Positions 35,059 through 43,752 of a stretch of 64,000 nucleotides of DNA are shown in pieces; within the stretch, counting starts at the first letter, position 1; each line of letters begins with the position of its first letter. The notes under the pieces are model-generated. The model was not told the DNA's origin, did no database searches, and saw only the letters and a list, made by a program, of their open reading frames with translations. Position numbers and translations under genes: made by a program. The DNA is from Diaphorobacter sp. HDW4A (GTDB lineage Bacteria; Pseudomonadota; Gammaproteobacteria; Burkholderiales; Burkholderiaceae_C): NCBI RefSeq assembly GCF_011305995.1, contig NZ_CP049910.1, positions 2,108,001 through 2,172,000 on the forward strand. The letters are read 5' to 3'.

Positions 35059-37544
35059 AGAGCCTTGGTGTTGACAGAGGACTGCGGTTCGGGCTGAGGC
35101 ATGTGGCCGCCGCCTGTGGATTGGTGCGTGGTGCCGGTCATGGCCACGGTTGCCGTATCACTCGCGTGACCGCCTTGACGGGCGGCGGATTTGGCCTCGG
35201 CCGTTTCTACGTTCAACCAGCAGGCCATGGCGGGCAGCAGGAAGATGGCGCCCAGCATGTTCACGAGGAACATGAAGGCCAGCAGAATGCCCATGTCGGC
35301 CTGGAACTTGAGCGCGGAGAACGCCCAAGTGCCTACGCCGATGGACATGGTCACCGCCGTGAAGATGGCGGCGTTGCCGCGCTGGCGCATGGCTTCGTAG
35401 AAAGCTTCGCGCAGCGTGGTGTGCTTGTCGCGCAGGGCGTGCTGCATGCTTTCGAACAGATAGATGCCGTAGTCCACGCCCACGCCCACGCCGAGTGCGA
35501 TCACCGGCAGGGTGGGGACCTTCAGGCCGATGCCGAGAACGGCCATGAGTGCGTTGCACAGGATGGACACGATGGCCAGCGGCACGATGATGCACAGCAC
35601 GGCGCGCCAGCTGCGGAATGTGAGCCAGCACAGCAGCGTGATGGCGCCGAAGATCGATGCGAGCATCTGCACTTCGGCGTGTTCGACCGCCTCGTTGGTG
35701 GCGGCAGCCACGCCCGCGTTGCCGCCTGCGAGCTCGAACTTCACGGTCGCGGTCTTGTCTTCGGCGATGAACTTCTTGACTTCGTTGACGACGTGCGCGA
35801 GCGTCGCGCCTTCATGGTCCTTCAGGAAGATCTGCATGTTGACGATGCGGCAGCTCTCGGTGTTCAGGCCCAGGTCAGGTACGAGTACCTTGATGCCCGA
35901 GCGCAGCGCGGCGTCGGTGCGCTGCAGTGCGGCCCAGCGCGGATTGCCTTCGTTGTTGCCCGCGGCTGCGATCTTGGCGAGCGCGGCAGAGGTGTTGACT
36001 GACTGCACTCCGTCCACGCGGCTCATGCGGCCCTGAAAGCGTTCCACCGCGTTCATCACCGACCAGTCGATGCAGGGCTCTTCCACGTTCTGCGCGACCG
36101 CGTAGACCGAGAGCACGTCCATGCCGATGGAGTAGTGGCTGATGATGTTGTCGTTGTCGCGGTTGTAGCGCGATTCGGCGCGCAGCTCGGGCGCGCCGGT
36201 GCCGACGTCGCCGGTCAGCAGGCCGCGCGAGAGGTAGGTGCCGCCCGCAAGAATCACCAGCGCGATGACGAGTGTGGTGAGCGCTGGGCCGGGCTCGGCC
36301 AGGCGCGAGAGTTTCCACCAGCGCGGGTTGCGGCCGTTGGCGTCGTAAGTGGGTGCCACCTTGGCTCCCGCTTCGAGCTTGATGTGGGCGAGCACGGCGG
36401 GCAGGAAGACCTTGTTGGTGATGATCATCAGCAGCACACCGAGGCAGGCGGTCACGCCGAGTTCGTGCACGATGGGGATGTCGATCAGCATGATCACCAT
36501 GAAGCCCAGCGCGTTGGTGAGCAGCGCTAGCGTGCCGGGAATCGCGAGCTTGCGGATCGAGTTCTCGGCGGCGAGCTTGGTGGATAGGCCGATGCGCACG
36601 TCATGCTTCCACGCACCCGTCATCTGCACCGCGTGCGACACGCCGATGGAGAAGATCAAAAACGGCACAAGGATGGACATCGGATCGATGCCGTAACCCG
36701 CGATGGGCAGCAGGCCTAGCAGCCAGATCACTGGCAGTAGTGCCACGCCGAGGCCGACCACGGTGAGGTTGGTTGAGCGGGTGTAGAAGCGCAGTAGCAC
36801 GGCGGTGATCACGAAGGCGATCACGAAGAACAGCATCACGGTGAACAGGCCGTCCATCACGTCGCCGAGCACTTTGGAGAAGCCGATGATGTGGATCTTG
36901 ATGTGATCGTTCTCGAACTTTTTGCGGATCTCTTCCAAGCGCTGGGCGACCTTGTGATAGTCCAGCTTTTCGCCATTCTTGGGATCGACTTCCTGCAGGT
37001 CGGCGCGCACCATGGCGGACTTGAGGTCGTTGCTCACGAGGCTGCCGATCTGGCCGGACTTGGCAACGTTGGAGCGCACCTTGGCGAGGCCTTCCGCGTT
37101 GGGCTCGAAGCGCGAGGGGATCAGCACCTCGCCGACATAGCCTTCCTCGGTGATCTCGATGTACTTCACGTTCGGGGTGAACAGCGAGAACACCTGGCCG
37201 CGGTTGACGCCGGGCGTGAAGAACACCTCGTCATTCACGCCGCGCAGGGCATCGAGGAATTCCTTGTTGTAGATGTCGCCCTCGCCCTTCCATTCCACGC
37301 TCACCAACACGCGATTGGCACCCGAGAAGGTGTTGGAATACTTGAGAAACGCGCCCATATAGTCATGGCGCAGCGGAATCAGCTTGTTGAAGCCGGGGTC
37401 CAGATGCGTGCGCATGGCCGATGTGGCCAAGAGCGCGGTCGCCAGAAGCGTGAGGATAATGATGGGAACGCTGAAGCGGATCAGCCATCTTGCGGTGGCG
37501 GCGATGAAGCGGTCCAGCCGGGTCACGGGTTGCGGGAGAGTCAT
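35055..37544 (-). CDS. RND/MMPL superfamily transporter
   Basis: An 829-residue protein with the RND exporter-like layout. The first helix WLIRFSVPIIILTLLATALL is followed by a large periplasmic domain, then a block of helices (FTVMLFFVIAFVITAVLLRF, GVALLPVIWLLGLLPIAGYG). A second half repeats the pattern (FGAITLLCWLTFRSWRAVLC to FMFLVNMLGAIFLLPAMACW). ALGVGVGVDYGIYLFESMQH is the conserved Asp-containing helix. It resembles MMPL/HpnN-type lipid and sterol transporters rather than three-component drug pumps, because no adaptor gene is present. It is cotranscribed with a YCF48-like protein and a SnoaL-like protein; a role in steroid or steroid-derivative transport is inferred from the neighbouring tes genes. 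Confidence 0.85.
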   Translation of the reverse strand: MTLPQPVTRLDRFIAATARWLIRFSVPIIILTLLATALLATSAMRTHLDPGFNKLIPLRHDYMGAFLKYSNTFSGANRVLVSVEWKGEGDIYNKEFLDALRGVNDEVFFTPGVNRGQVFSLFTPNVKYIEITEEGYVGEVLIPSRFEPNAEGLAKVRSNVAKSGQIGSLVSNDLKSAMVRADLQEVDPKNGEKLDYHKVAQRLEEIRKKFENDHIKIHIIGFSKVLGDVMDGLFTVMLFFVIAFVITAVLLRFYTRSTNLTVVGLGVALLPVIWLLGLLPIAGYGIDPMSILVPFLIFSIGVSHAVQMTGAWKHDVRIGLSTKLAAENSIRKLAIPGTLALLTNALGFMVIMLIDIPIVHELGVTACLGVLLMIITNKVFLPAVLAHIKLEAGAKVAPTYDANGRNPRWWKLSRLAEPGPALTTLVIALVILAGGTYLSRGLLTGDVGTGAPELRAESRYNRDNDNIISHYSIGMDVLSVYAVAQNVEEPCIDWSVMNAVERFQGRMSRVDGVQSVNTSAALAKIAAAGNNEGNPRWAALQRTDAALRSGIKVLVPDLGLNTESCRIVNMQIFLKDHEGATLAHVVNEVKKFIAEDKTATVKFELAGGNAGVAAATNEAVEHAEVQMLASIFGAITLLCWLTFRSWRAVLCIIVPLAIVSILCNALMAVLGIGLKVPTLPVIALGVGVGVDYGIYLFESMQHALRDKHTTLREAFYEAMRQRGNAAIFTAVTMSIGVGTWAFSALKFQADMGILLAFMFLVNMLGAIFLLPAMACWLNVETAEAKSAARQGGHASDTATVAMTGTTHQSTGGGHMPQPEPQSSVNTKAL

Positions 37545-38548
37545 GGTTTGGTTCCTTGGCTGGCGGCGGTGGCCGTGGCCGTCTTGGCCAGATCTGGCAG
37601 GGGTTGCAGACCGGCGTCGCTGGCGATCCAGCCTTTGTTCTTGTCCATCAGCACCACGTCGGTGAGCGTGGCGCGGCCCTTGGCGCGTTGCAGTGTGAAA
37701 GTCAGTCCGTTGTCGCGGCTGATGCCCAGTGTGCTGCCCTGGCCGACCAGCACGATGCTGCCGTCCGCCTGCTGGGCATGGCCGAAGAACGAGACCGGTG
37801 CGGGCACGCTAGATTTGGCCCAGGCGGCGCGCGCGTCGGCCTTCACATACACGTTGCCGCGCATGCCATAGATGAGCCAGCCGCCATCGGCGAGCGGCAT
37901 GGCGTTGTAGAACGAGCCGTTGTAGAAGGTGGGCTCGGCGTGCCAGGTGGCGGCGCCGTCGTCTGAGCGCAGCACAAGGCCGCGTTCGCCCACGATCAGC
38001 CAATGTTTGGCGTCAGCGCTGCTGGCGATGCGGTTCAGGTGCTTGTCCTCGACCTCGGCGGGCAGCGCGAGCGGCTCCCAAGTCTGGCCTTCGTCCTTGG
38101 ACGCGATGGCGCGGCCGAATGCGCCGACGCTGATCCACTCGCCCGAGGGCAGACGCGCCACCGACATCAGCGGCTCGCCGTTCTTGGGCTTGAAGTTCAG
38201 TTCTTCCCAGCTGGCGCCGCCGTCGCGGGTGCGCAGAATCCAGTTCTCGTGGCCGACGGCGAATCCGGTCTTCTGGTCGGGCGCGAAGCTCATGTTGTTG
38301 AGCAGCGCCTGGCGGTCCTGATTGCGCTTGGCGGGCGTCCAGTGCGCGCCCTGATCGTCCGAGTACAGAATCTCGCCCATGGCTCCGGCCGCGAGCAGGC
38401 GCTTGCCGGCCACGGTGAGGCTGTTGAAATGGGTCTTCTCGGCGCCAACGCTGAGCGGGGCGAGCGGCGGTGGGGTGCGGGGTGCAAAGGCGAGCGCAGA
38501 GGCGAATGCGACCAATGCTGCTGCTCCGATGCCGATGGCTGTTTTCAC
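37541..38548 (-). CDS. YCF48-like beta-propeller protein (exported)
   Basis: A 335-residue protein with an N-terminal hydrophobic segment (GIGAAALVAFASALAFAP), so it is exported or anchored. It has repeated BNR/Asp-box motifs (SDDQGAHWTPA, TRDGGASWEELN, SKDEGQTWEPL, SDDGAATWHAE, SRDNGLTF), giving a propeller like photosystem II assembly factor YCF48. In proteobacteria such proteins commonly precede RND/MMPL genes. It is first in the leftward operon and its stop overlaps the RND start. Probably an assembly or periplasmic partner of the transporter. A conserved upstream motif (38644-38659) lies 95 bases before its start. Confidence 0.8.
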   Translation of the reverse strand: MKTAIGIGAAALVAFASALAFAPRTPPPLAPLSVGAEKTHFNSLTVAGKRLLAAGAMGEILYSDDQGAHWTPAKRNQDRQALLNNMSFAPDQKTGFAVGHENWILRTRDGGASWEELNFKPKNGEPLMSVARLPSGEWISVGAFGRAIASKDEGQTWEPLALPAEVEDKHLNRIASSADAKHWLIVGERGLVLRSDDGAATWHAEPTFYNGSFYNAMPLADGGWLIYGMRGNVYVKADARAAWAKSSVPAPVSFFGHAQQADGSIVLVGQGSTLGISRDNGLTFTLQRAKGRATLTDVVLMDKNKGWIASDAGLQPLPDLAKTATATAASQGTKP

Positions 38549-38643
38549 GGTGTCTCCTTGTGTGGGCTCGGGTTACGGCATGCACTGTGTCTGCGCACGC
38601 GGCCCGTGTCCATGGCGAATTTGTCGCCGCAAGGGGTTTGCAA

Positions 38644-38659
38644 CATCGTCCGAATGGAC
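38644..38659 (-). promoter_or_regulatory. Shared upstream motif, site for the YCF48-RND-SnoaL operon
   Basis: Minus strand GTCCATTCGGACGATG, 95 bases upstream of the YCF48-like start. It is 15 of 16 identical to the site before tesA2 (46621-46636) and has the same orientation relative to its gene. It includes an internal dyad GTCC / GGAC. Candidate activator or repressor site. Confidence 0.6.
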
Positions 38660-38702
38660 GTTTGGGCGCTCGGCTTCGGGTTTTCACCGGGTAATTGCCT
38701 TA

Positions 38703-38718
38703 GTCTTGTCAGACGATG
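38703..38718 (+). promoter_or_regulatory. Shared upstream motif, site for the thiolase-DUF35/MaoC operon
   Basis: GTCTTGTCAGACGATG, 54 bases upstream of the thiolase-like start. It matches the tesA2 site at 12 of 16 positions, including the GACGATG end, and is oriented towards its gene. Confidence 0.5.
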
Positions 38719-38772
38719 GTCGGAAGCGCAAGCTTTCCCACAATGGATGCACCAATTTGAAAAGGGTTACTT

Positions 38773-39987
38773 ATGGGTTTGCAAGGAAAGGCGGCGCTGG
38801 TCGGAGCGGCGCAATACAAGCCTGAGAAATACGCGACGGCCCCGCAGATGTTCCATCTGGAGCAGATTTCGGACCTCACGCTCAAGGCGCTGGATGACGC
38901 GGGCATGGAACTGTCCGAGGTCGATGGACTGATCACCACGGGCGCGTACTTTCACGAGGCGAGCAGCTTTGTGCCCGCAATGGTCGGTGAATACCTCGGC
39001 GTGCAGCTGAATTTCGCCGAGGTCATCGACCTGGGTGGTGCCAGCTCCGTCGGCATGGTCTGGCGCGCGGCGGCTGCCATCGAGATGGGCATGTGCGACA
39101 CCGTGGTCTGCGTGATCCCGGCGCGCATGGCGCCGTACTCGGAGCATGACGACCACGTGGCCGAGGTAATGAAGTCCAGTCGTTTCGGCGGCCACAGCAC
39201 CCGCTACGGCGCTCCCGAGGCGGAACTCGATCTGCCCTACGGTCACATGGCGCAGAACACCGGCTACGCGATGATCGCGCAGCGCTACGCCTCGATCTAC
39301 GGCTACGACCCGGCGGCGCTGGCGCGCATCTGTGTGGACCAGCGCTTCAACGCCTGCCACAACCCGGACGCGATGTTCTATGGCAAGCCCATCACCGTGG
39401 ATGACGTGCTCAACTCCCGCATGGTGGCCGAGCCGTTGCGTGTGCTCGAAATCGTGCTGCCCGCAGCCGGTGGCGGCGCGATGATTGTCACTCGTGCCGA
39501 CCGCGCCAAGAGCACCAAGCACCGCCCGGTCAGCATCGTTGGCGCGGGCGAGCATGTGCACAGCAAGTCGCCCACCTACGCGGCGGACATGCTCAAGACA
39601 CCCATCGGCCCCGCATCGCAGCGCGCCTTCCAGATGGCGGGCGTGAAACCGTCCGACGTGCACATGGCGCAGATCTATGACTGCTACACCATCACCGTGA
39701 TGCTGACGCTTGAGGACGCGGGCTTCTGTGAAAAGGGCAAGGGCCTCGAATTCCTGCGCGAGCACGACTTCACCTTCAAGGGCAATTTCCCGATGAACAC
39801 TCACGGCGGTCAACTGAGCTTCGGCCAGTCCGGCAGCGCGGGCGGCATGACGCAGGTGATCGAGGCCATCCATCAGATCCAGGGCCGCGCCGGTGCGCGC
39901 CAGCTGGGCCGCAATGATCTGGCCTACGTTTCGGGCACGGGTGGTGTGATGAGCGAGCAGGGCGCACTGATCCTGCGGGGAGCATAA
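38773..39987 (+). CDS. Thiolase-superfamily SCP2/Ltp2-like lyase
   Basis: A 404-residue protein with thiolase fold. At the place of the catalytic Cys of biosynthetic and degradative thiolases it has LGGASSVGM, so no nucleophile Cys. The C-terminal part has MAQIYDCYTITVMLTLEDAG and NTHGGQLSFGQSGSAGG instead of the usual thiolase His/Cys motifs. This is the pattern of SCP2-type proteins such as Ltp2, a retro-aldolase that removes the steroid side chain, working with a DUF35 protein. The next gene (3 bases away) encodes a DUF35-MaoC fusion, which strengthens the assignment. The substrate would be a beta-hydroxyacyl-CoA side chain of a steroid or bile acid (inference). Confidence 0.8.
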   Translation: MGLQGKAALVGAAQYKPEKYATAPQMFHLEQISDLTLKALDDAGMELSEVDGLITTGAYFHEASSFVPAMVGEYLGVQLNFAEVIDLGGASSVGMVWRAAAAIEMGMCDTVVCVIPARMAPYSEHDDHVAEVMKSSRFGGHSTRYGAPEAELDLPYGHMAQNTGYAMIAQRYASIYGYDPAALARICVDQRFNACHNPDAMFYGKPITVDDVLNSRMVAEPLRVLEIVLPAAGGGAMIVTRADRAKSTKHRPVSIVGAGEHVHSKSPTYAADMLKTPIGPASQRAFQMAGVKPSDVHMAQIYDCYTITVMLTLEDAGFCEKGKGLEFLREHDFTFKGNFPMNTHGGQLSFGQSGSAGGMTQVIEAIHQIQGRAGARQLGRNDLAYVSGTGGVMSEQGALILRGA

Positions 39988-39990
39988 AAC

Positions 39991-40950
39991 ATGGCATGGA
40001 ACAAACCTCTTCCGCTGCCCACGGCGATTTCGGCACCGTACTGGGACGGCCTCAAGGCGCATGACCTGCGCATCCAGCAATGCGACAAGGGCCACTGGCT
40101 GTTCTTCCCGCGCACCCATTGCCCGAGCTGCGGCTCGCGCAACCTCGCATGGAAGAGCGTGTCCGGCCACGGCAAGCTCTACACCTTCACCATCGCGCGC
40201 ATCCCCACGATGCCCGAATTCACCGATGAGATGCCCCAGGCCCTCGCCGTGGTCGAGCTGGAGGAGGGCGTGCACATCAACACGACCATCGTCGGCGCGG
40301 AACCCGAACAGCTGAAGATCGGCATGTCCCTGCGCGCGGTTTTTGACGACCGTCCGGGCTCGATCACGCTGCTGCGCTTCACTCCGCAGAACAGCACCCA
40401 CCCGTCGGTCATTCCGGCGGAAGGCGCGGCTGCGGCCAACGACGCGGCGGCGGCTCCTGCCGCTGCAGTCATCGAAGTGCCCAAGCGCAAGATCTCGGCC
40501 AAGGATCTGGACGCGATGAAGTCACTGGTATCGACCGAATACAGCCCATGGTCCAACGAGTTCGTCGTCTCCCAAGAGGTGATCAACGACTTCGCCAAGC
40601 TCTCGGGCGACGACTACTGGATCCACACCGATCCTGAAATGGCCAAGGCCAAGAGCCCGTTCGGCACCACGATTGCTCACGGCGCACTGGTGCAGGTGCT
40701 GGCCAGCCAGTTGCGTATCCCGCTCGACTTCGAGGTGACCGATTTCACCAATATCGTGAACTACGGCTCGGATCGTCTGCGCTTTCCGGCGCCGGTACCA
40801 AGCGGCTGCAAGATCCGCGCACGTTCGCGGGTGAAGGCTGTGGAGCAGGTCAGGAGCGGTACTCAGGTGACCATGGAGATCAACATCCATGTGGTGGGGC
40901 AGGATGATCGGCCTTCGGTGATCAATGATCTCGTGATGTTGTATATGTGA
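39991..40950 (+). CDS. DUF35 (OB-fold, zinc ribbon) fused to MaoC-like hydratase
   Basis: A 319-residue two-domain protein. Residues 1-130 are DUF35: a rubredoxin-like zinc ribbon (LRIQQCDKGHWLFFPRTHCP, then CPSCGS) and OB-fold strand SGHGKLYTFTIARIP. After an Ala-rich linker (about 145-160), residues 165-319 are a hot-dog MaoC/R-hydratase domain with catalytic Asp/His in LSGDDYWIHTDPEMAKAKSP and FGTTIAHGALVQVLAS. So one polypeptide has an enoyl-CoA hydratase and the DUF35 partner of the thiolase-like lyase. The actinobacterial ChsH2 has, as I recall, the opposite domain order. It lies 3 bases after the lyase gene. Confidence 0.85.
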   Translation: MAWNKPLPLPTAISAPYWDGLKAHDLRIQQCDKGHWLFFPRTHCPSCGSRNLAWKSVSGHGKLYTFTIARIPTMPEFTDEMPQALAVVELEEGVHINTTIVGAEPEQLKIGMSLRAVFDDRPGSITLLRFTPQNSTHPSVIPAEGAAAANDAAAAPAAAVIEVPKRKISAKDLDAMKSLVSTEYSPWSNEFVVSQEVINDFAKLSGDDYWIHTDPEMAKAKSPFGTTIAHGALVQVLASQLRIPLDFEVTDFTNIVNYGSDRLRFPAPVPSGCKIRARSRVKAVEQVRSGTQVTMEINIHVVGQDDRPSVINDLVMLYM

Positions 40951-41022
40951 TTTTTTAGTTGTTCAGTGGATCCTGGTCGCGGTGGGCGGCTGGGGTTTAT
41001 GGGGGAGTGAAAGCTCCTTTTC

Positions 41023-41050
41023 AAAGCGCTGCTGGTCGGCGCTTTTTTTC
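41023..41050 (+). terminator. Rho-independent terminator
   Basis: Stem AAAGCGC / GCGCTTT with a 9-base loop, then a run of Ts. It ends the lyase-DUF35/MaoC transcript 73 bases after the stop. Confidence 0.75.
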
Positions 41051-41114
41051 TTCTTGCTTTTTTGTTCGTTTTGTTTGATTTGGCTTGGCTTGATGAGTTT
41101 GGGGTGCTGTTGGG

Positions 41115-41620
41115 TGGTTGCTTACAGGGGCCGGGAGTTCCGCCCGGCGGCGGAGTCACCTTTTGCTTGCGCTCAAAAGGTAACCCAAAATGCGCTTTCA
41201 ATACCCGCGGCAGAACTCGCTTTGCGCTTCGCGCGCCGCTCGGACAACCGCCGCGAGCTAGAAGTTCACTCGGAGGTGTGTTCGGCACATCGCTTCGCTC
41301 GTGCCGCACATCTCGCGACTTCGCGAGATGTGGGTGCGTCAGCATCGTGCGATTTGCGGACTGCACCGAGATCATCCTCGCTCAAAAGAGCAGTGGGCAT
41401 ATGCACCCAACCCCATTTTGCAAATACCCCGGCACGAGCGAAGCGATGTGCCGAGCATACCTCTTTCACAACTGATTTCCGGCGGTTGTCCGAGCAGAGT
41501 GACGAAGGAACGCCGCGAGTTCCGCCGGAGGTATTGAAGGCGCGTTTTTGATTACTTTTTGCGCGCCGAGCAAAAAGTGATTGCCCCGCCGGGGGCAGTC
41601 CCGGCCTCCGTAAGTAACCA
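41115..41620. repeat. Long nested inverted repeat, about 500 bases, non-coding
   Basis: The outer arms (from about 41115 to 41260 and from 41470 to 41620) are imperfectly complementary over roughly 150 bases: GGTTGCTTAC...GGCCGGGA against TCCCGGCC...GTAAGTAACC, and AAAATGCGCTTTCAATACC against GTATTGAAGGCGCGTTTTT. Inside, 41279-41305 and 41431-41457 pair over 27 bases with one mismatch. At 41307-41332 there is a perfect 12-bp hairpin (CACATCTCGCGA / TCGCGAGATGTG). No gene I trust lies in it. It separates the convergent lyase-DUF35/MaoC operon and the tesG-A1 operon. Confidence 0.8.
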
Positions 41621-41720
41621 CTTCACGAGAGCAAAAACAAAAAAGGGGTTCAGCAGCCGCACGAAACAGCCACCGAACCCCAAGGAAGGATTCAATAATA
41701 ATAAAAAAAGTTTGAGAAGA

Positions 41721-42764
41721 TCAGGCCGCGATCTTCACCTTCTCGGCTCGTTGCCGAGAGAGAGTAATAGCCGTATCCTCGATCATGTCCTCCTGACCGC
41801 CGACCATCCCCCGTCGCCCCAACTCGAGCAACAGTTCCCGCGCCGGCACGCCATATTTAGCCTCGGCCCGCTTGGCAAACAGCAGGAAACTGCCGTACAC
41901 CCCCGCGTAACCCAGCGTCAACGCATCACGATCGATGCGGATCGGGAAGTCCATGAGCGGAACCACCAGGTCTTCCGCCACGTCCTGGATCTTCCAGACG
42001 TCCACACCGGTTTCGATGCCCATGCGCTGGCATACGGCCACCAGCACCTCCATGGGAGTGTTGCCCGCACCGGCGCCGAGGCCTGCGGCGGCTGCGTCGA
42101 TGCGGTTGGCGCCCGCTTCAATGGCGGCGAGAGAGTTGGCGATGCCCATGGCCAGGTTGTGGTGGCCGTGGAAACCGAGTTCGGTCTCAGGCTTGAGCGC
42201 GGCGCGCACGGCGCTGATGCGTTCCTTCACGTCGTCGGGCAGCATGTAGCCGGCGGAGTCGGTGATGTAGATGCAGTTGGCGCCGAAGCCCTCCATCAGC
42301 TTGGCTTGCGTGACCAGGCCTTCGGCGCTGTTCATGTGGGCCATCATCAGAAAGCCTACGGTGTCCATCTCCATCTTGCGGGCAAGCGAGATGTGCTGTT
42401 CGGAGACATCGGCCTCGGTGCAGTGGGTCGCCACGCGGATGGTGCTGACGCCGAGGCCGTGGGCCATGTGCAGGTGGTCGACGGTGCCGATGCCGGGCAG
42501 CAGCAGGGCCGAGACCTTGGCGTTCTTCATCAGCGGGATCACGGTGCTGAGGTATTGCTCGTCGGTGTGCGCGGGAAAGCCGTAGTTGACCGATGAGCCG
42601 CCGAGGCCGTCGCCGTGGGTGACTTCGATGAGCGGCACGCCCGCGTCGTCCAGGCCGCAGGCGACGGACTTCATCTGCTCCAGCGTCATCTGGTGGCGCT
42701 TGGGGTGCATGCCGTCACGCAGCGTCATGTCGTGGACGGTGATCTTCTTGCCTTTGAGATTCAT
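41721..42764 (-). CDS. tesG: 4-hydroxy-2-oxovalerate aldolase
   Basis: A 347-residue DmpG/MhpE-type aldolase. [20 protein letters not shown] holds the catalytic R-D and metal ligand; [20 protein letters not shown] supplies the metal-binding histidines; the C-terminus has [20 protein letters not shown]. It cleaves a 4-hydroxy-2-oxo acid to pyruvate and an aldehyde, which is channelled to the acylating dehydrogenase encoded just upstream (17-base gap). In steroid breakdown this processes the chain released after ring A cleavage. It is last in the leftward tes operon. The assignment to steroid rather than simple aromatics rests on the tesH/tesI neighbours. Confidence 0.95.
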   Translation of the reverse strand: MNLKGKKITVHDMTLRDGMHPKRHQMTLEQMKSVACGLDDAGVPLIEVTHGDGLGGSSVNYGFPAHTDEQYLSTVIPLMKNAKVSALLLPGIGTVDHLHMAHGLGVSTIRVATHCTEADVSEQHISLARKMEMDTVGFLMMAHMNSAEGLVTQAKLMEGFGANCIYITDSAGYMLPDDVKERISAVRAALKPETELGFHGHHNLAMGIANSLAAIEAGANRIDAAAAGLGAGAGNTPMEVLVAVCQRMGIETGVDVWKIQDVAEDLVVPLMDFPIRIDRDALTLGYAGVYGSFLLFAKRAEAKYGVPARELLLELGRRGMVGGQEDMIEDTAITLSRQRAEKVKIAA

Positions 42765-42781
42765 GTTGGTTTTCTCCCGGT

Positions 42782-43714
42782 TCAGGCTGCGGTGGCGGCA
42801 ACGGTGTCGGTGGTGGGCACGAAGCGGCTTGCGAGGATTTCTTCTGCGAACATCTCGGCCGTGCGCGCGGCGGCGGCGGTCATGATGTCCAGGTTGCCGG
42901 CGTACTTGGGCAGGTAGTCGCCCAGGCCCTCGACCTCCATGTAGATCGAGACGCGGTTGCCATCAATCACCGGGCCGTTCACCAGCTTGTAGCCGGGCAC
43001 GTATTTCTGCACTTCCTTGATCATCGCGTGGACCGAGGCCTCGATCTCGGCGGGCTTGGGCGTGTCCACGGTCAGGCAGTGAATGGTGTCGTGCATGATC
43101 AGCGGCGGCTCGGCCGGGTTGATCACGATGATGGCCTTGCCTTGCTGCGCGCCGCCGATCTTCTCGACCGCGCCTGCGGTGGTGCGGGTGAATTCGTCGA
43201 TGTTCTTGCGGGTGCCGGGGCCGACCGAGCGGCTGGATACCGTGGCGACGATCTCGCCGTACTTCACGGCTTGTACGCGCGAGACGGCGGCGACCATGGG
43301 GATCGTCGCCTGACCGCCGCAGGTCACCATGTTCACGTTCATCGCGCCTTCGGCCACCTTGTCGGCGAGGTTCACACAGGGCACGCAGTAGGGGCCGATG
43401 GCAGCCGGTGTGAGGTCGATCATCAGCACGCCGAGCTCGTTGAGCTTGCGGCTGTTTTCGGCGTGGACATAGGCGCTGGTGGCGTCGAAGGCGATCTGGA
43501 TGCCGTCAGCCTTCACGTGCGGCAGCAGGCCGTCAACGCCGTCGGCGGTGGTCTTGATGCCCATTTCGCGGGCGCGCTTCAAACCGTCGGATTCAGGGTC
43601 GATGCCGACCATCCAGACCGGTTCGAGCAGCGTCGAGCGCTGCAGCTTCATGAGCAGATCGGTGCCGATGTTGCCGGGGCCGATCAGGGCGCATTTGATT
43701 TTCTTTTGCGTCAT
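42782..43714 (-). CDS. tesF: Acylating acetaldehyde/propionaldehyde dehydrogenase
   Basis: A 310-residue protein. [20 protein letters not shown] is the NAD-binding start; [18 protein letters not shown] carries the catalytic Cys; [15 protein letters not shown] and the C-terminal [18 protein letters not shown] are family hallmarks. It oxidises the aldehyde from the aldolase to acyl-CoA in a channelled complex. It is upstream of tesG in the same operon, in the usual order hydratase-dehydrogenase-aldolase. Confidence 0.95.
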   Translation of the reverse strand: MTQKKIKCALIGPGNIGTDLLMKLQRSTLLEPVWMVGIDPESDGLKRAREMGIKTTADGVDGLLPHVKADGIQIAFDATSAYVHAENSRKLNELGVLMIDLTPAAIGPYCVPCVNLADKVAEGAMNVNMVTCGGQATIPMVAAVSRVQAVKYGEIVATVSSRSVGPGTRKNIDEFTRTTAGAVEKIGGAQQGKAIIVINPAEPPLIMHDTIHCLTVDTPKPAEIEASVHAMIKEVQKYVPGYKLVNGPVIDGNRVSIYMEVEGLGDYLPKYAGNLDIMTAAAARTAEMFAEEILASRFVPTTDTVAATAA

Positions 43715-43752
43715 GGTGGGGTTCTTTTATCTTTATCGTCTCAGTTGCTCGA

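Noticed and set aside
38767..40401. A 544-codon minus-strand frame over the thiolase-like gene
   Set aside because: Antisense of recognised catabolic genes; composition rich in H, R, D and A with no motif.
41160..41560. Several overlapping open frames in the inverted-repeat block
   Set aside because: They follow from the GC-rich paired arms, conflict with each other on both strands and show no domain or ribosome site.
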